This document shows positions 30,045 to 37,775 of a stretch of 64,000 nt of DNA, piece after piece (position 1 is the first letter of the stretch; the number at the start of each line of letters is the position of its first letter). The stretch comes from Oxalobacteraceae bacterium CAVE-383 (GTDB lineage: Bacteria; Pseudomonadota; Gammaproteobacteria; Burkholderiales; Burkholderiaceae_D), in assembly GCA_004134995.1 (NCBI GenBank), contig REGP01000001.1, forward strand, positions 1,116,001 through 1,180,000. Direction: 5' to 3'. The notes under the pieces were generated by a model. That model ran no database searches. It was given only the letters and a program-made list of their open reading frames with translations, and had not been told where the DNA came from. A program made the position numbers and the translations under genes.

Positions 30045-31004
30045 CTAATTCGTCTTTGCTGCAGGTGCTGCTGGTGCGGCCGGTGCTCCCGGCGCCAGCC
30101 CGTCGCGCACATCGGCGTCGTTGCTGACCGCGAGCGAGCCGCTGTCTTTTTCCACTGCGTCTTCCGCTTTCTTGTTCATGACAATGATGCTGATGCGGCG
30201 GTTGATCGGATTGAAAGGATCTTCCTTATCCAGCAGGACCGCCGACGACAGGCCGACCACCCGCAGCATCTTCGATTCGTCCATGCCGCCCGCGATCAGT
30301 TCGCGGCGCGAGGCATTGGCGCGATCGGCCGACAATTCCCAGTTGCTGTACGCCTTTTCGCCGCTGGCGTAAGGCGTTGCATCGGTATGGCCGGACAGGC
30401 TGATCTTGTTCGGCACATCGTTCAGCGTCTTGCCGATTTCGCGCAGGATATCCTTGGTGTACGGTTGCAATTCGGCCTTCGCCAGCGCAAACATCGGACG
30501 GTTCTTTTCGTCGACGATCTGAATCCGCAGGCCTTCGGTCGTGATATCGAGCAGCAGCTGATTCTTGTACTGTTTCAGATTCGGGCTGTTTTCAATCGCG
30601 GTTTCAATGCGCTTCTTCAACTCCTTCAGGCGCGCCTGCTCGGCCTTTTCCAGTTCGGCCGCCGCCGCCCGCAGATTGAAGCTTTTCTTGACGACGTCGT
30701 TCTCGCCTTTTTTGAGCTGGCCGTCCTGCCGCGTCAGATCGCGCCCGCCGCCGGGCAGCACGCTGGATGAGTCGCCGCTGCCGGAGCCGCCGGCCATGGC
30801 CACTTTCAGCGGCGTCTTGAAATAATCCGAAATCCCTTGCAGATCGCCCTTGGCGGTCGAACCGAGCAGCCACATCAGCAGGAAAAACGCCATCATCGCG
30901 GTCACGAAGTCAGCGTACGCAATCTTCCAGGCGCCGCCGTGGTGACCGCCGCCGCCCTTCTTGATCCGCTTAACAATAATCGGGCGTAGCCCTTCTTCAG
31001 CCAT
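30045..31004 (-). CDS. motB: Flagellar motor stator protein MotB
   Basis: Proton-conducting stator subunit that anchors to peptidoglycan. The 319-aa protein has one N-terminal transmembrane helix with the essential Asp32 (AYADFVTAMMAFFLLMWLL) and a plug/linker region. An OmpA-like peptidoglycan-binding domain follows (about 150-280), including SLSGHTDATPY and NRRISIIVM. The last 30 residues are Ala/Pro-rich and probably disordered. The gene lies 36 bp after motA. Confidence 0.97.
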   Translation of the reverse strand: MAEEGLRPIIVKRIKKGGGGHHGGAWKIAYADFVTAMMAFFLLMWLLGSTAKGDLQGISDYFKTPLKVAMAGGSGSGDSSSVLPGGGRDLTRQDGQLKKGENDVVKKSFNLRAAAAELEKAEQARLKELKKRIETAIENSPNLKQYKNQLLLDITTEGLRIQIVDEKNRPMFALAKAELQPYTKDILREIGKTLNDVPNKISLSGHTDATPYASGEKAYSNWELSADRANASRRELIAGGMDESKMLRVVGLSSAVLLDKEDPFNPINRRISIIVMNKKAEDAVEKDSGSLAVSNDADVRDGLAPGAPAAPAAPAAKTN

Positions 31005-31040
31005 GCCGGCTCCTGCTTTCTATTCTTTGATTTCTCTGAT

Positions 31041-31901
31041 TTATTTCGACTTCGATTGCTTGATGTGCTCTTCCAGCTCAAGGAACGTCGGACGTTCGGT
31101 GGAGAACAGGACCTTGCGTCCGAATTCGATCGATAACGCAGGCGCGTAACCGTTCAGACTGGCCAGCAAGGTGACTTTCAGGCATTGATAGATCTTGGTC
31201 GATTCATCCAGCTTCTGCTCCAGCAGGGTGGCCAGCGGGCCGACGAAGCCGTACGCCAGCAGAATCCCGAGGAAGGTGCCGACCAGCGCATTACCGATCA
31301 GAATCCCCAGTTCGGCCGGCGGAATACCCACCGACGCCATGGTATGCACCACGCCCATCACCGCCGCCACGATACCGAACGCCGGCATGGCGTCGCCGAC
31401 CTTGGCGATCACGTGCACCGGGACTTCCCCTTCGTGATGATGGGTTTCGATTTCATTGTCCATCAGATTTTCGATCTGGAACGCATCCATGTTGCCGGAC
31501 ACCATCAGACGCAGATAATCGGTCATGAATTCGATCAGGTGATGGTCGGCCATGACCCCCGGATATTTGCTGAAAATGGGGCTGGATTCGGGTTCTTCGA
31601 TATCGCCTTCGATCGACATCAGGCCTTCCTTGCGGGCCTTGGTCAGGATTTCGAACAGCATCGCCATCAGTTCCATGTACAGGGCTTTGTTATAGCGCGA
31701 GCCCTTGAGCACGGTCGGCAAGGCTTTCAGCGTGGCTTTTACCGCCTTGCTGTTATTACCTACCAGAAAGGCACCGCCGGCTGCGCCGGCGATCATCAGC
31801 AGCTCGATCGGCTGAATCAGGGAATGCAGGTGGCCGCCGGCCATTGCGAAGCCACCGAAGACCGAAAACAGAACAATTACATAACCGATAATGACAAACA
31901 A
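31041..31901 (-). CDS. motA: Flagellar motor stator protein MotA
   Basis: Four-helix inner-membrane stator subunit that surrounds MotB and couples proton flow to FliG rotation. It has 286 aa, the normal length. The last two transmembrane helices (VGDAMPAFGIVAAVMGVVHTM and the region around LVGTFLGILLAYGFVGPLA) hold the conserved residues. The cytoplasmic loop contains the charged region that contacts FliG. It precedes motB, and the 146-bp gap upstream separates it from the methyltransferase gene. Confidence 0.97.
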   Translation of the reverse strand: MFVIIGYVIVLFSVFGGFAMAGGHLHSLIQPIELLMIAGAAGGAFLVGNNSKAVKATLKALPTVLKGSRYNKALYMELMAMLFEILTKARKEGLMSIEGDIEEPESSPIFSKYPGVMADHHLIEFMTDYLRLMVSGNMDAFQIENLMDNEIETHHHEGEVPVHVIAKVGDAMPAFGIVAAVMGVVHTMASVGIPPAELGILIGNALVGTFLGILLAYGFVGPLATLLEQKLDESTKIYQCLKVTLLASLNGYAPALSIEFGRKVLFSTERPTFLELEEHIKQSKSK

Positions 31902-32047
31902 TTTTCACCCCTGAGCTATTTATTTAACGATCGTCAAAGCCCCCCGACCGTGCCTTGCAGCTTGCTTATCGCCCCACCATATCCATTAACGGGAGAAAAG
32001 ATAAAAAACTTGATCTTGTTCCGAAATGTATCATAGCTGACATCGTT

Positions 32048-32854
32048 TTATATGCGCCAGCCATAGAGAATTGCCCCCTTATTCGACGCATTGACTTCAA
32101 TATCCGGCGCCGCGCCTTCAATTGGAAATTCGTAACTGAGCAATAAGCTCCCCGGCCGCATTTCCGCGCGCGCTTTATTCCACAGCGCTGTCATCGCCGC
32201 CGGCGACAAATAGGCGAACACCACGTCATATTCGGCAAAGTCGAGGCGGGTGTAATCGCCCAGGATGAAACGGGCGCGGCCACCCTCGCCCGCGCCGTGG
32301 AATAAAGCGCGCAGCCGGCTGACCAGCCATGGAAGAGGAGCAATTTCAATGCCAGTCAGGCTGGCCTGCGGGCGGCGCCCGGCCATGCTCAATACGAAAC
32401 CGCCGAATCCGCTGCCGATATCAATGATCCGCAGCGGTGCTTCCGGCGCCCCATCCCGTGGCAGCAGCGCATCGACGGCGCGCCAGGTCGAAGCGCGCGA
32501 CGGGTAATAAGGGACCTGGGTGCGGAAAGTGCTCCAGAACAGAAGCAGGAAAAAAACGAAGCCGGCCAGAAAGATCAGCGGCGGCAAATGCAGCGCATTG
32601 ACCAGCAACGCCGCCACCGGAAACAGGAACTGGATCGGCAGCCACCAGCGCGCCAGCCCGAAGCGATGGCTCAGCAGCGCCGCGATCAGCCCCTGCAGCA
32701 GGGTCATCGGAAGCGGCGCGAGAACAATGCCGGCCAGTCCGTGCAAGGCCTGCCGCAGCAACAGCGTCAGCAGCAAGGCAGCGGCCTGCAGCAGCAGCGC
32801 GCGCATGGCGGGCGCCTGCCGGAGCGAACGGCGTGGACGTGTTACCGGGGACAT
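32048..32854 (-). CDS. Membrane-anchored class I SAM-dependent methyltransferase
   Basis: 268-aa protein with an Arg-rich N-terminus and about four hydrophobic helices (roughly 19-35, 43-63, 71-90, 92-108). A cytosolic methyltransferase domain follows: motif I IIDIGSGFGGF (143-153), acidic Glu170 after the second strand, GDYTRLDFAEYDVVFAYL, and a late GSLLLSYEF strand. The substrate is unknown. It lies on the same strand between flhC and motA, an unusual place for such a gene, and could have been inserted or could serve motility. Confidence 0.8.
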   Translation of the reverse strand: MSPVTRPRRSLRQAPAMRALLLQAAALLLTLLLRQALHGLAGIVLAPLPMTLLQGLIAALLSHRFGLARWWLPIQFLFPVAALLVNALHLPPLIFLAGFVFFLLLFWSTFRTQVPYYPSRASTWRAVDALLPRDGAPEAPLRIIDIGSGFGGFVLSMAGRRPQASLTGIEIAPLPWLVSRLRALFHGAGEGGRARFILGDYTRLDFAEYDVVFAYLSPAAMTALWNKARAEMRPGSLLLSYEFPIEGAAPDIEVNASNKGAILYGWRI

Positions 32855-32938
32855 CGTGGGAAAGCCTGCAATTTTCCAGGCGTGAAAACCGGGGATGGAA
32901 TTGAAATACGCGGATACGGCAATGCGCTCGGCCCGGTC

Positions 32939-33505
32939 TTAGGCCGGCATTTCCGCCGGCACTGCTTCCAGCGCGGCATCGCGCGCTTTTTTGGTCTTGC
33001 CGGCACGCGACGGCATGTGGCAAAGACCGCAGACATAATCCTGGTGCAGATCGAGGCGATGCACAACGAAATGGCCGCTGCAGCAGCGGCAAGGCTTGGT
33101 CGTCAGCATTTTGCTTTCGAAGAAACGCACCAGGGTCCAGGCGCGCGTGAGCGACAGCACGGGTTCGTCGTCGTCATCGTTGCGGCCCAATTGCTCCAGA
33201 TACAGCTTGTAGGCTTTCATCACGGCTTCGATGCCGGAAATACGGGCGTGTTCGACCAGGTATTTATGGATATTGATGAACAGCGACGAATGGATGTTCG
33301 GCTGCCAGGTGATGAACCAGTCGGTCGAAAACGGCAGCATGCCCTTCGGCGGCGACATGCCCTTCAATTCTTTGTAGAGTTTCAGCAGGCGTTCCCTGGA
33401 CAGGGAAGTTTCGGATTCCAGCAATTGCAAGCGCGCTCCCAGCCGGATCAATTCGATCGCCAACTGGATTTCCTGTGCTTCGGTGATGACGCTTTTCTTG
33501 CCCAT
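32939..33505 (-). CDS. flhC: Flagellar master regulator FlhC
   Basis: DNA-binding partner of FlhD in the FlhD4C2 activator of class II flagellar genes. The 188-aa protein has the FlhC core and the zinc-binding Cys cluster Cys139, 141, 142, 159 and 162 (CRCC...CGLC). The frame is open 29 codons further upstream, but ATG 33505 has GGAGCAGAC before it and yields the normal N-terminus MGKKSVITEAQEIQLA. The gap of 110 bp to flhD is longer than usual and contains a stem-loop. Confidence 0.96.
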   Translation of the reverse strand: MGKKSVITEAQEIQLAIELIRLGARLQLLESETSLSRERLLKLYKELKGMSPPKGMLPFSTDWFITWQPNIHSSLFINIHKYLVEHARISGIEAVMKAYKLYLEQLGRNDDDDEPVLSLTRAWTLVRFFESKMLTTKPCRCCSGHFVVHRLDLHQDYVCGLCHMPSRAGKTKKARDAALEAVPAEMPA

Positions 33506-33524
33506 GTCTGCTCCGACAACAAAT

Positions 33525-33550
33525 CCTGCCGCTTGGGATGCCGCGGCAGG
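33525..33550 (-). repeat. Stem-loop between flhD and flhC
   Basis: Perfect 8-bp inverted repeat CCTGCCGC/GCGGCAGG (33525-33532, 33543-33550) with a 10-nt loop, 20 bp before the flhC start codon. No T-run follows on the minus strand, so it is not a terminator. In the mRNA it would lie just upstream of the flhC ribosome-binding site. Confidence 0.6.
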
Positions 33551-33615
33551 CGATAAATACACAATGCGCGCCCTGCCTGCCGGGCGCCGCATGCATTTTG
33601 TAACGAACTAAGGAA

Positions 33616-33933
33616 TCAGATGATTTCTTCGACCGGCTGACCGGCCATCAGGATTGCTGCATGTGCATGCGACAGGCTTTTTTCTTTATTATAGTTGGTC
33701 AACATGCCGAGGATGGTGCCGTCATCGAATCGGAAACGGGTCAGCATCATATTGTTGCCTGCCAATTTGAGAATCTGCGCATTGCTCAGACCCTTGATCA
33801 GCTCGGCGATTTCATCGCTGATGCCCAAACGGAAAATGGCTGTCGCCTTATCGGCGCGTATCATTTGCTGCGCCAGCATCAGATAACCCAGGTTCGCGTC
33901 GCGCACTTCCGACATCATGTCATTGCTATCCAT
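33616..33933 (-). CDS. flhD: Flagellar master regulator FlhD
   Basis: Small helical co-activator (105 aa) that forms the FlhD4C2 complex with FlhC and tunes its DNA binding. The segment DANLGYLMLAQQMIRADKA is the family's signature, followed by RLGISDEIAELI and a C-terminal helix. It is the first gene of the motility cluster. The AT-rich region upstream (33934-34406) should carry its promoter and regulator sites. Confidence 0.96.
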   Translation of the reverse strand: MDSNDMMSEVRDANLGYLMLAQQMIRADKATAIFRLGISDEIAELIKGLSNAQILKLAGNNMMLTRFRFDDGTILGMLTNYNKEKSLSHAHAAILMAGQPVEEII

Positions 33934-33974
33934 TTACAACCCCCAGACAAAACTTGCCGCACGAATACATCCAG

Positions 33975-33987
33975 TTACATCTTGTAA
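33975..33987. promoter_or_regulatory. Short dyad upstream of flhD
   Basis: TTACA (33975-33979) and TGTAA (33983-33987) form a 5-bp palindrome with a 3-bp centre, 42 bp upstream of the flhD start codon. The size suits a dimeric repressor or activator site, or chance. Confidence 0.35.
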
Positions 33988-34070
33988 TTACTACGATGTC
34001 ATTCTGATGTTAACGTCTTATAGCGCCAACAAGTATCGGTCTGTACTTTTTGTCTGTTTTAATCCTCTAT

Positions 34071-34095
34071 AAATGTAAGATTTAGTCTTACATTT
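34071..34095. repeat. 10-bp perfect inverted repeat in the flhD upstream region
   Basis: AAATGTAAGA (34071-34080) pairs with TCTTACATTT (34086-34095) around a 5-nt centre TTTAG, with more T following on the plus strand. It could be an operator for a dimeric regulator of flhDC or a weak AU-rich terminator reading plus. It lies about 140 bp upstream of flhD. Confidence 0.55.
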
Positions 34096-34406
34096 TTTAT
34101 TTTCCGATTCGCAATAAAATTTTTATATTTTCAAGAATGAAGCCCAGCATAGGCTGGCGGGCCGTTTTTAGTTTTATTGCGATGCGGCAATTATCAAAAT
34201 TTTATCTTTATAATGCCCTAAAGCATAAAAAAATCATAAATTTCGATACCCGGCATTTACTTCCTTGTTGCCTACACGATACATCCTTCAGAGCTACATT
34301 TGCTTGCATTTTGGGGGCCGGAGATGTAACAAATTTGTCATATTTTTGTTACAAACGCAATGAAATTGCATCACTCCCGGCGCCGAAAACGGCATTGCTT
34401 ATGCGT

Positions 34407-34886
34407 TTACTGCTGCGCGGGGACGATTTTCAGCGAAAAATTGCGCGAGACGCTGCCATCGACCGACGACCAATTGCCACTCAGCGTCACGCCATCGTAT
34501 GCGCCATCCCATAAACCGGATACATCCTTGCCGTTGACCGATTCTTCCATGCTCAAGGCATCTTCCTCGAATTCGCCTGCCAGCAATACTTCGCCACTGT
34601 TCTGCCCGATCGCGAAATATCTGCCCTCCAACGCCTCCGTCTCGCCGGGCTTCAAATGCAATTCCATTTGTATCTGCACGCCATTGAGGGCGCCGCGCAG
34701 GACCACCGGCCGCGCAAACAGCGGCGCCAGGCTGGCGCCGGCCTTCGGCGGCGGGATCGGCTGCCCGGCCGCGGCCGTGGCAATCGGTGCCGCCAGGCAA
34801 GCGGCGGCCAGCATCAAAACCGAAAACAGCGCCGGCATCAAGCGACAGGATGTGGAACGCGCGGCAAAAGGATGGCTTGGCCGCAT
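34407..34886 (-). CDS. Predicted secreted protein of unknown function
   Basis: 159-aa protein with a basic N-terminus and hydrophobic segment (about 16-40, LMPALFSVLMLAAACLA) that looks like a signal peptide. The small domain after it is probably beta-rich, with repeated short strands (LRGALNGVQIQMELHLKPGE, YFAIGQNSGEVLLAGEFEEDALSMEES). I do not recognise the family. Its ATG directly follows the rimO stop (TGAATG), so translation is probably coupled to rimO. It is the last gene of the phaC-rimO run. Confidence 0.7.
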   Translation of the reverse strand: MRPSHPFAARSTSCRLMPALFSVLMLAAACLAAPIATAAAGQPIPPPKAGASLAPLFARPVVLRGALNGVQIQMELHLKPGETEALEGRYFAIGQNSGEVLLAGEFEEDALSMEESVNGKDVSGLWDGAYDGVTLSGNWSSVDGSVSRNFSLKIVPAQQ

Positions 34887-36281
34887 TCAGGCCGCGCCCC
34901 ACAGATCGTGCGCATCGGCCGCGGTAATCTGCACGTCGACGAATTCGCCGGCGACCAGCTTGCGGTGCGGCTCGTACGGCGGCTTGACATAGACCACGCC
35001 GTCGATTTCCGGCGCGTCCGAATAGCTGCGGCCAACGCCGCCATTGCGGTCGACTTCGTCGATCAATACGCGCAGGGTCTTGCCGACCTTGGCCTGCAGG
35101 CGCTTTTTGGAAATTTCTTCCTGCAACAGCATGACCCGGCCGCGGCGCTCTTCGCGCAAGGCTTCCGGCACCGGATCGGCCAATGCGTTCGCGGTAGCGC
35201 CATCCACCGGCGAGTAGGCGAAACAGCCCAGCCGGTCGATTTGCGCTTCTTTCAGGAAATCCAACAGGTAGTCGAATTCGGCGTCGGTTTCGCCCGGGAA
35301 ACCGGCGATGAACGTGGAACGGATGGTGATGTCCGGACACATCGCGCGCCATGCCTGGATGCGGTCCAGGTTCTTCTCGCCGCTGGCCGGGCGCTTCATG
35401 CGCTTGAGCACATCGGGGTGGGCATGCTGCAACGGCACGTCCAGATATGGCAGGATCTTGCCTTCGGCCATCAAGGGAATGATTTGGTCCACATGCGGGT
35501 AAGGATAAACGTAATGCAGACGTATCCATGCGCCGTGGCGCGCGGCGAGTTCGCCCAGCGCGCCTACCAGTTGCGTCATGTGCGTCTTCAGCGGCGCGCC
35601 GTTCCAGAAACCGGTGCGGAACTTGACGTCCACGCCATAGGCGCTGGTGTCCTGCGAAATGACCAGCAATTCCTTGACGCCCGCCTTGAACAGGTTTTCG
35701 GCTTCCAGCATGATATCGGCCACCGGACGCGAGACCAGATCGCCGCGCATCGACGGAATGATGCAAAAGCTGCAGCGATGATTGCAGCCCTCGGAGATTT
35801 TAAGGTAGGCGTAATGCTTGGGCGTCAGCTTGACGCCTTGCGCCGGCACCAGGTCGAGGAAAGGCGCATGCGGCTTCGGCAAATGCTTGTGCACCGCGAA
35901 CATGACTTCGCCGACCGCATGCGGGCCGGTGACTTCCAGCACCTTGGGATGGATCGCCTGAATCATGTCATTGCCGTCGGCATCCTTCTTGGCGCCGAGG
36001 CAGCCGGTGACGATGACGCGGCCGTTTTCGTTGAGCGCTTCGCCGATGGCGTCCAGCGATTCCTGCACCGCCGCGTCGATAAAGCCGCAAGTATTGACGA
36101 TGACCAGATCGGCGCCCTCGTAGGACTTAGCCGTATCGTAGCCCTCTGCCCGCAATTGGGTGAGGATCTGCTCGGAATCGACCAGCGCCTTGGGACAGCC
36201 AAGGGACACAAAACCGACTTTCGGCGCGGAAGCGGAGGTGGCGGCAACGCCGGCGCCAGGAGGGGAAGAAACGATGGACAT
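34887..36281 (-). CDS. rimO: Ribosomal protein S12 methylthiotransferase RimO
   Basis: Radical-SAM enzyme that adds a methylthio group to an Asp of ribosomal protein S12. The 464-aa protein has an N-terminal MTTase domain ([16 protein letters not shown]), a radical-SAM domain with the cluster motif CNHRCSFC, and a C-terminal TRAM domain (about 395-464). The [10 protein letters not shown] motif separates RimO from the tRNA enzyme MiaB. Its position downstream of phaR is common in Burkholderiales. Confidence 0.95.
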   Translation of the reverse strand: MSIVSSPPGAGVAATSASAPKVGFVSLGCPKALVDSEQILTQLRAEGYDTAKSYEGADLVIVNTCGFIDAAVQESLDAIGEALNENGRVIVTGCLGAKKDADGNDMIQAIHPKVLEVTGPHAVGEVMFAVHKHLPKPHAPFLDLVPAQGVKLTPKHYAYLKISEGCNHRCSFCIIPSMRGDLVSRPVADIMLEAENLFKAGVKELLVISQDTSAYGVDVKFRTGFWNGAPLKTHMTQLVGALGELAARHGAWIRLHYVYPYPHVDQIIPLMAEGKILPYLDVPLQHAHPDVLKRMKRPASGEKNLDRIQAWRAMCPDITIRSTFIAGFPGETDAEFDYLLDFLKEAQIDRLGCFAYSPVDGATANALADPVPEALREERRGRVMLLQEEISKKRLQAKVGKTLRVLIDEVDRNGGVGRSYSDAPEIDGVVYVKPPYEPHRKLVAGEFVDVQITAADAHDLWGAA

Positions 36282-36370
36282 GGTCAGAAGGTATTCGCGG
36301 GAAAGGCGCTATTGTACCTTTCCTTATCCGTCCTTACGCTTCTTTGCCCTCGCCTCCTCCTGTCTCCAGC

Positions 36371-36928
36371 TTATTTTTTTGGCGGTTCGGCCGGCACGAA
36401 CGGGAAGGCCCCGAACATGGTCTTGGACTGGTTCTGCATCTGCTCCTGCATCTGGATGAACAGACTTTTGCTCTGCTCGATGTAGTTGCTCATCATGCCC
36501 TGCATCATCGGTCCCTGCACATTCATGAACTGCGTCCACATTTCAGGGCTGAACGGCTTGCCCTCGATAAAACCCTTGGAGTTCTCGCTCAGTTTGTTTT
36601 GAATATCGATGAACGCCTGGATATTCTTTTCCAGGTAGGAACCCATCATGCCCTGCATCGCATGCCCGTAATAGCGGATGATCTGGGACAAGGCGGCGCT
36701 GGAAAACATCGGCGCGCCATGCGACTCCTCTTCCAGAATGATCTGCAGCAGGATGCTGCGCGTGAGATCGTCGCCGTTCTTCGCGTCGACAACCGCGAAT
36801 ATTTCGTCGTCCAGCACCAGTTGCTTGACATCGGCCAGCGTTATATACGAGCTGGTCTGAGTATCGTACAAGCGACGATTCGGATATTTTTTTATGAGTC
36901 GCTCAGACACCTTGGTGGCACTATTCAT
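36371..36928 (-). CDS. phaR: Polyhydroxyalkanoate synthesis repressor PhaR
   Basis: DNA- and granule-binding repressor that controls phasin (phaP) genes and its own gene. The 185-aa protein has the N-terminal PHB/PHA accumulation DNA-binding domain (ERLIKKYPNRRLYDTQTSSYITL) and a second granule-associated region. The C-terminus is Met/Gln-rich (MMQGMMSNYIEQS, QMQEQMQNQSK). It is downstream of phaB but separated from it by a strong terminator, so its expression is likely partly independent. Confidence 0.96.
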   Translation of the reverse strand: MNSATKVSERLIKKYPNRRLYDTQTSSYITLADVKQLVLDDEIFAVVDAKNGDDLTRSILLQIILEEESHGAPMFSSAALSQIIRYYGHAMQGMMGSYLEKNIQAFIDIQNKLSENSKGFIEGKPFSPEMWTQFMNVQGPMMQGMMSNYIEQSKSLFIQMQEQMQNQSKTMFGAFPFVPAEPPKK

Positions 36929-36946
36929 CTGACATCCCTAATTGGT

Positions 36947-36977
36947 AAAAAATCGCATCCGGCGAACACCGGATGCG
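36947..36977 (-). terminator. Intrinsic terminator between phaB and phaR
   Basis: A 9-bp perfect stem CGCATCCGG/CCGGATGCG (36954-36962, 36969-36977) with 6-nt loop is followed on the minus strand by TTTTTT (36948-36953). It begins 8 bp after the phaB stop, and its T-run ends only about 19 bp before the phaR start codon. Confidence 0.9.
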
Positions 36978-36984
36978 TCCTACT

Positions 36985-37725
36985 TTATCCCATGTGCAGG
37001 CCGCCGTTCAGCGAGAAGTCGGAACCGGTCGCATAACCGCCTTCGTCGGAAGCGATCCAGGCCACGATCGATGCGATCTCCTCCGGCTCTCCCAGACGCT
37101 TGACCGGAATGCCGGAAACGATCTTTTCCAGTACTTCCGGACGGATCGCACGCACCATATCGGTACCGATATAACCCGGCGATACCGTATTTACCGTCAC
37201 GCCCTTGGTCGCCACTTCCTGCGCCAGCGCCATGGTGAAACCGTGAAGACCCGCCTTGGCCGTGGAGTAATTGGTCTGGCCGAACTGGCCTTTCTGGCCG
37301 TTTACCGAAGAAATGTTGATAATCCGTCCCCAGCCGCGCGTGGCCATGCCTTCGATGACCTGCTTGGTCACATTGAACAGCGAATTCAGATTGGTGTCGA
37401 TCACCGCATCCCAATCCGATTTGGTCATTTTGCGGAATTGGCCGTCGCGGGTGATGCCGGCGTTATTGACGAGAATATCGACTTCGCCGATTTCCGCGCG
37501 GACTTTGGCGAAGGCTGCTTCGCACGATTCCCAGCTCGACACATTGCCTTCGGAAGCGTGAATATCGAATCCTTGCGCACGCATGCCGGCCAGCCAGCTG
37601 TCCTTGCGCGCCGAATTGGGGCCGCAACCGGCCACGACGGTATAACCATCCCTGCACAGTCGCGTACAAATCGGGGTTCCGATGCCACCCATGCCACCCG
37701 TTACGTAAGCGATACGTTTTGTCAT
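36985..37725 (-). CDS. phaB: Acetoacetyl-CoA reductase PhaB
   Basis: NADPH-dependent reduction of acetoacetyl-CoA to (R)-3-hydroxybutyryl-CoA, the monomer for PHB. A short-chain dehydrogenase of 246 aa: TGGMGGIG nucleotide loop (9-16), NNAG (87-90), catalytic Ser140, Tyr153 and Lys157 (YSTAK). The GMGGIG form of the glycine loop and the overall sequence are typical of PhaB rather than FabG. It follows phaC by 50 bp. No phaA thiolase gene is in the window. Confidence 0.95.
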   Translation of the reverse strand: MTKRIAYVTGGMGGIGTPICTRLCRDGYTVVAGCGPNSARKDSWLAGMRAQGFDIHASEGNVSSWESCEAAFAKVRAEIGEVDILVNNAGITRDGQFRKMTKSDWDAVIDTNLNSLFNVTKQVIEGMATRGWGRIINISSVNGQKGQFGQTNYSTAKAGLHGFTMALAQEVATKGVTVNTVSPGYIGTDMVRAIRPEVLEKIVSGIPVKRLGEPEEIASIVAWIASDEGGYATGSDFSLNGGLHMG

Positions 37726-37775
37726 GCCCAGTCTCCTCTAATTATCCAACGTTCAAGCAACCAAATATTTCAATC

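Larger units (their letters stand above)
33934..34406. other. AT-rich region upstream of flhD
   Basis: This 473-bp region has markedly lower GC than its surroundings and no convincing gene; an open plus-strand frame beginning at 34137 has atypical composition and runs antisense into the next gene. It contains a 10-bp perfect inverted repeat (34071-34095) and a TTACA-TCT-TGTAA dyad (33975-33987). It is the likely flhDC promoter and regulator-binding region. AT-rich DNA of this kind is often bound by H-NS-type proteins, which is inference here. Confidence 0.6.

Noticed and set aside
31902..32047. Possible sigma-28 promoter upstream of motA (GGCGATAA on the minus strand)
   Set aside because: The -10-like element matches well but no TAAA lies 15 bp upstream; the nearest TTAA is at 12 bp spacing.
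34137..34514. Open frame of 125 codons in the AT-rich flhD upstream region
   Set aside because: Composition is unlike neighbouring genes, no ribosome-binding site is evident, and its 3' half is antisense to the secreted-protein gene at 34407.
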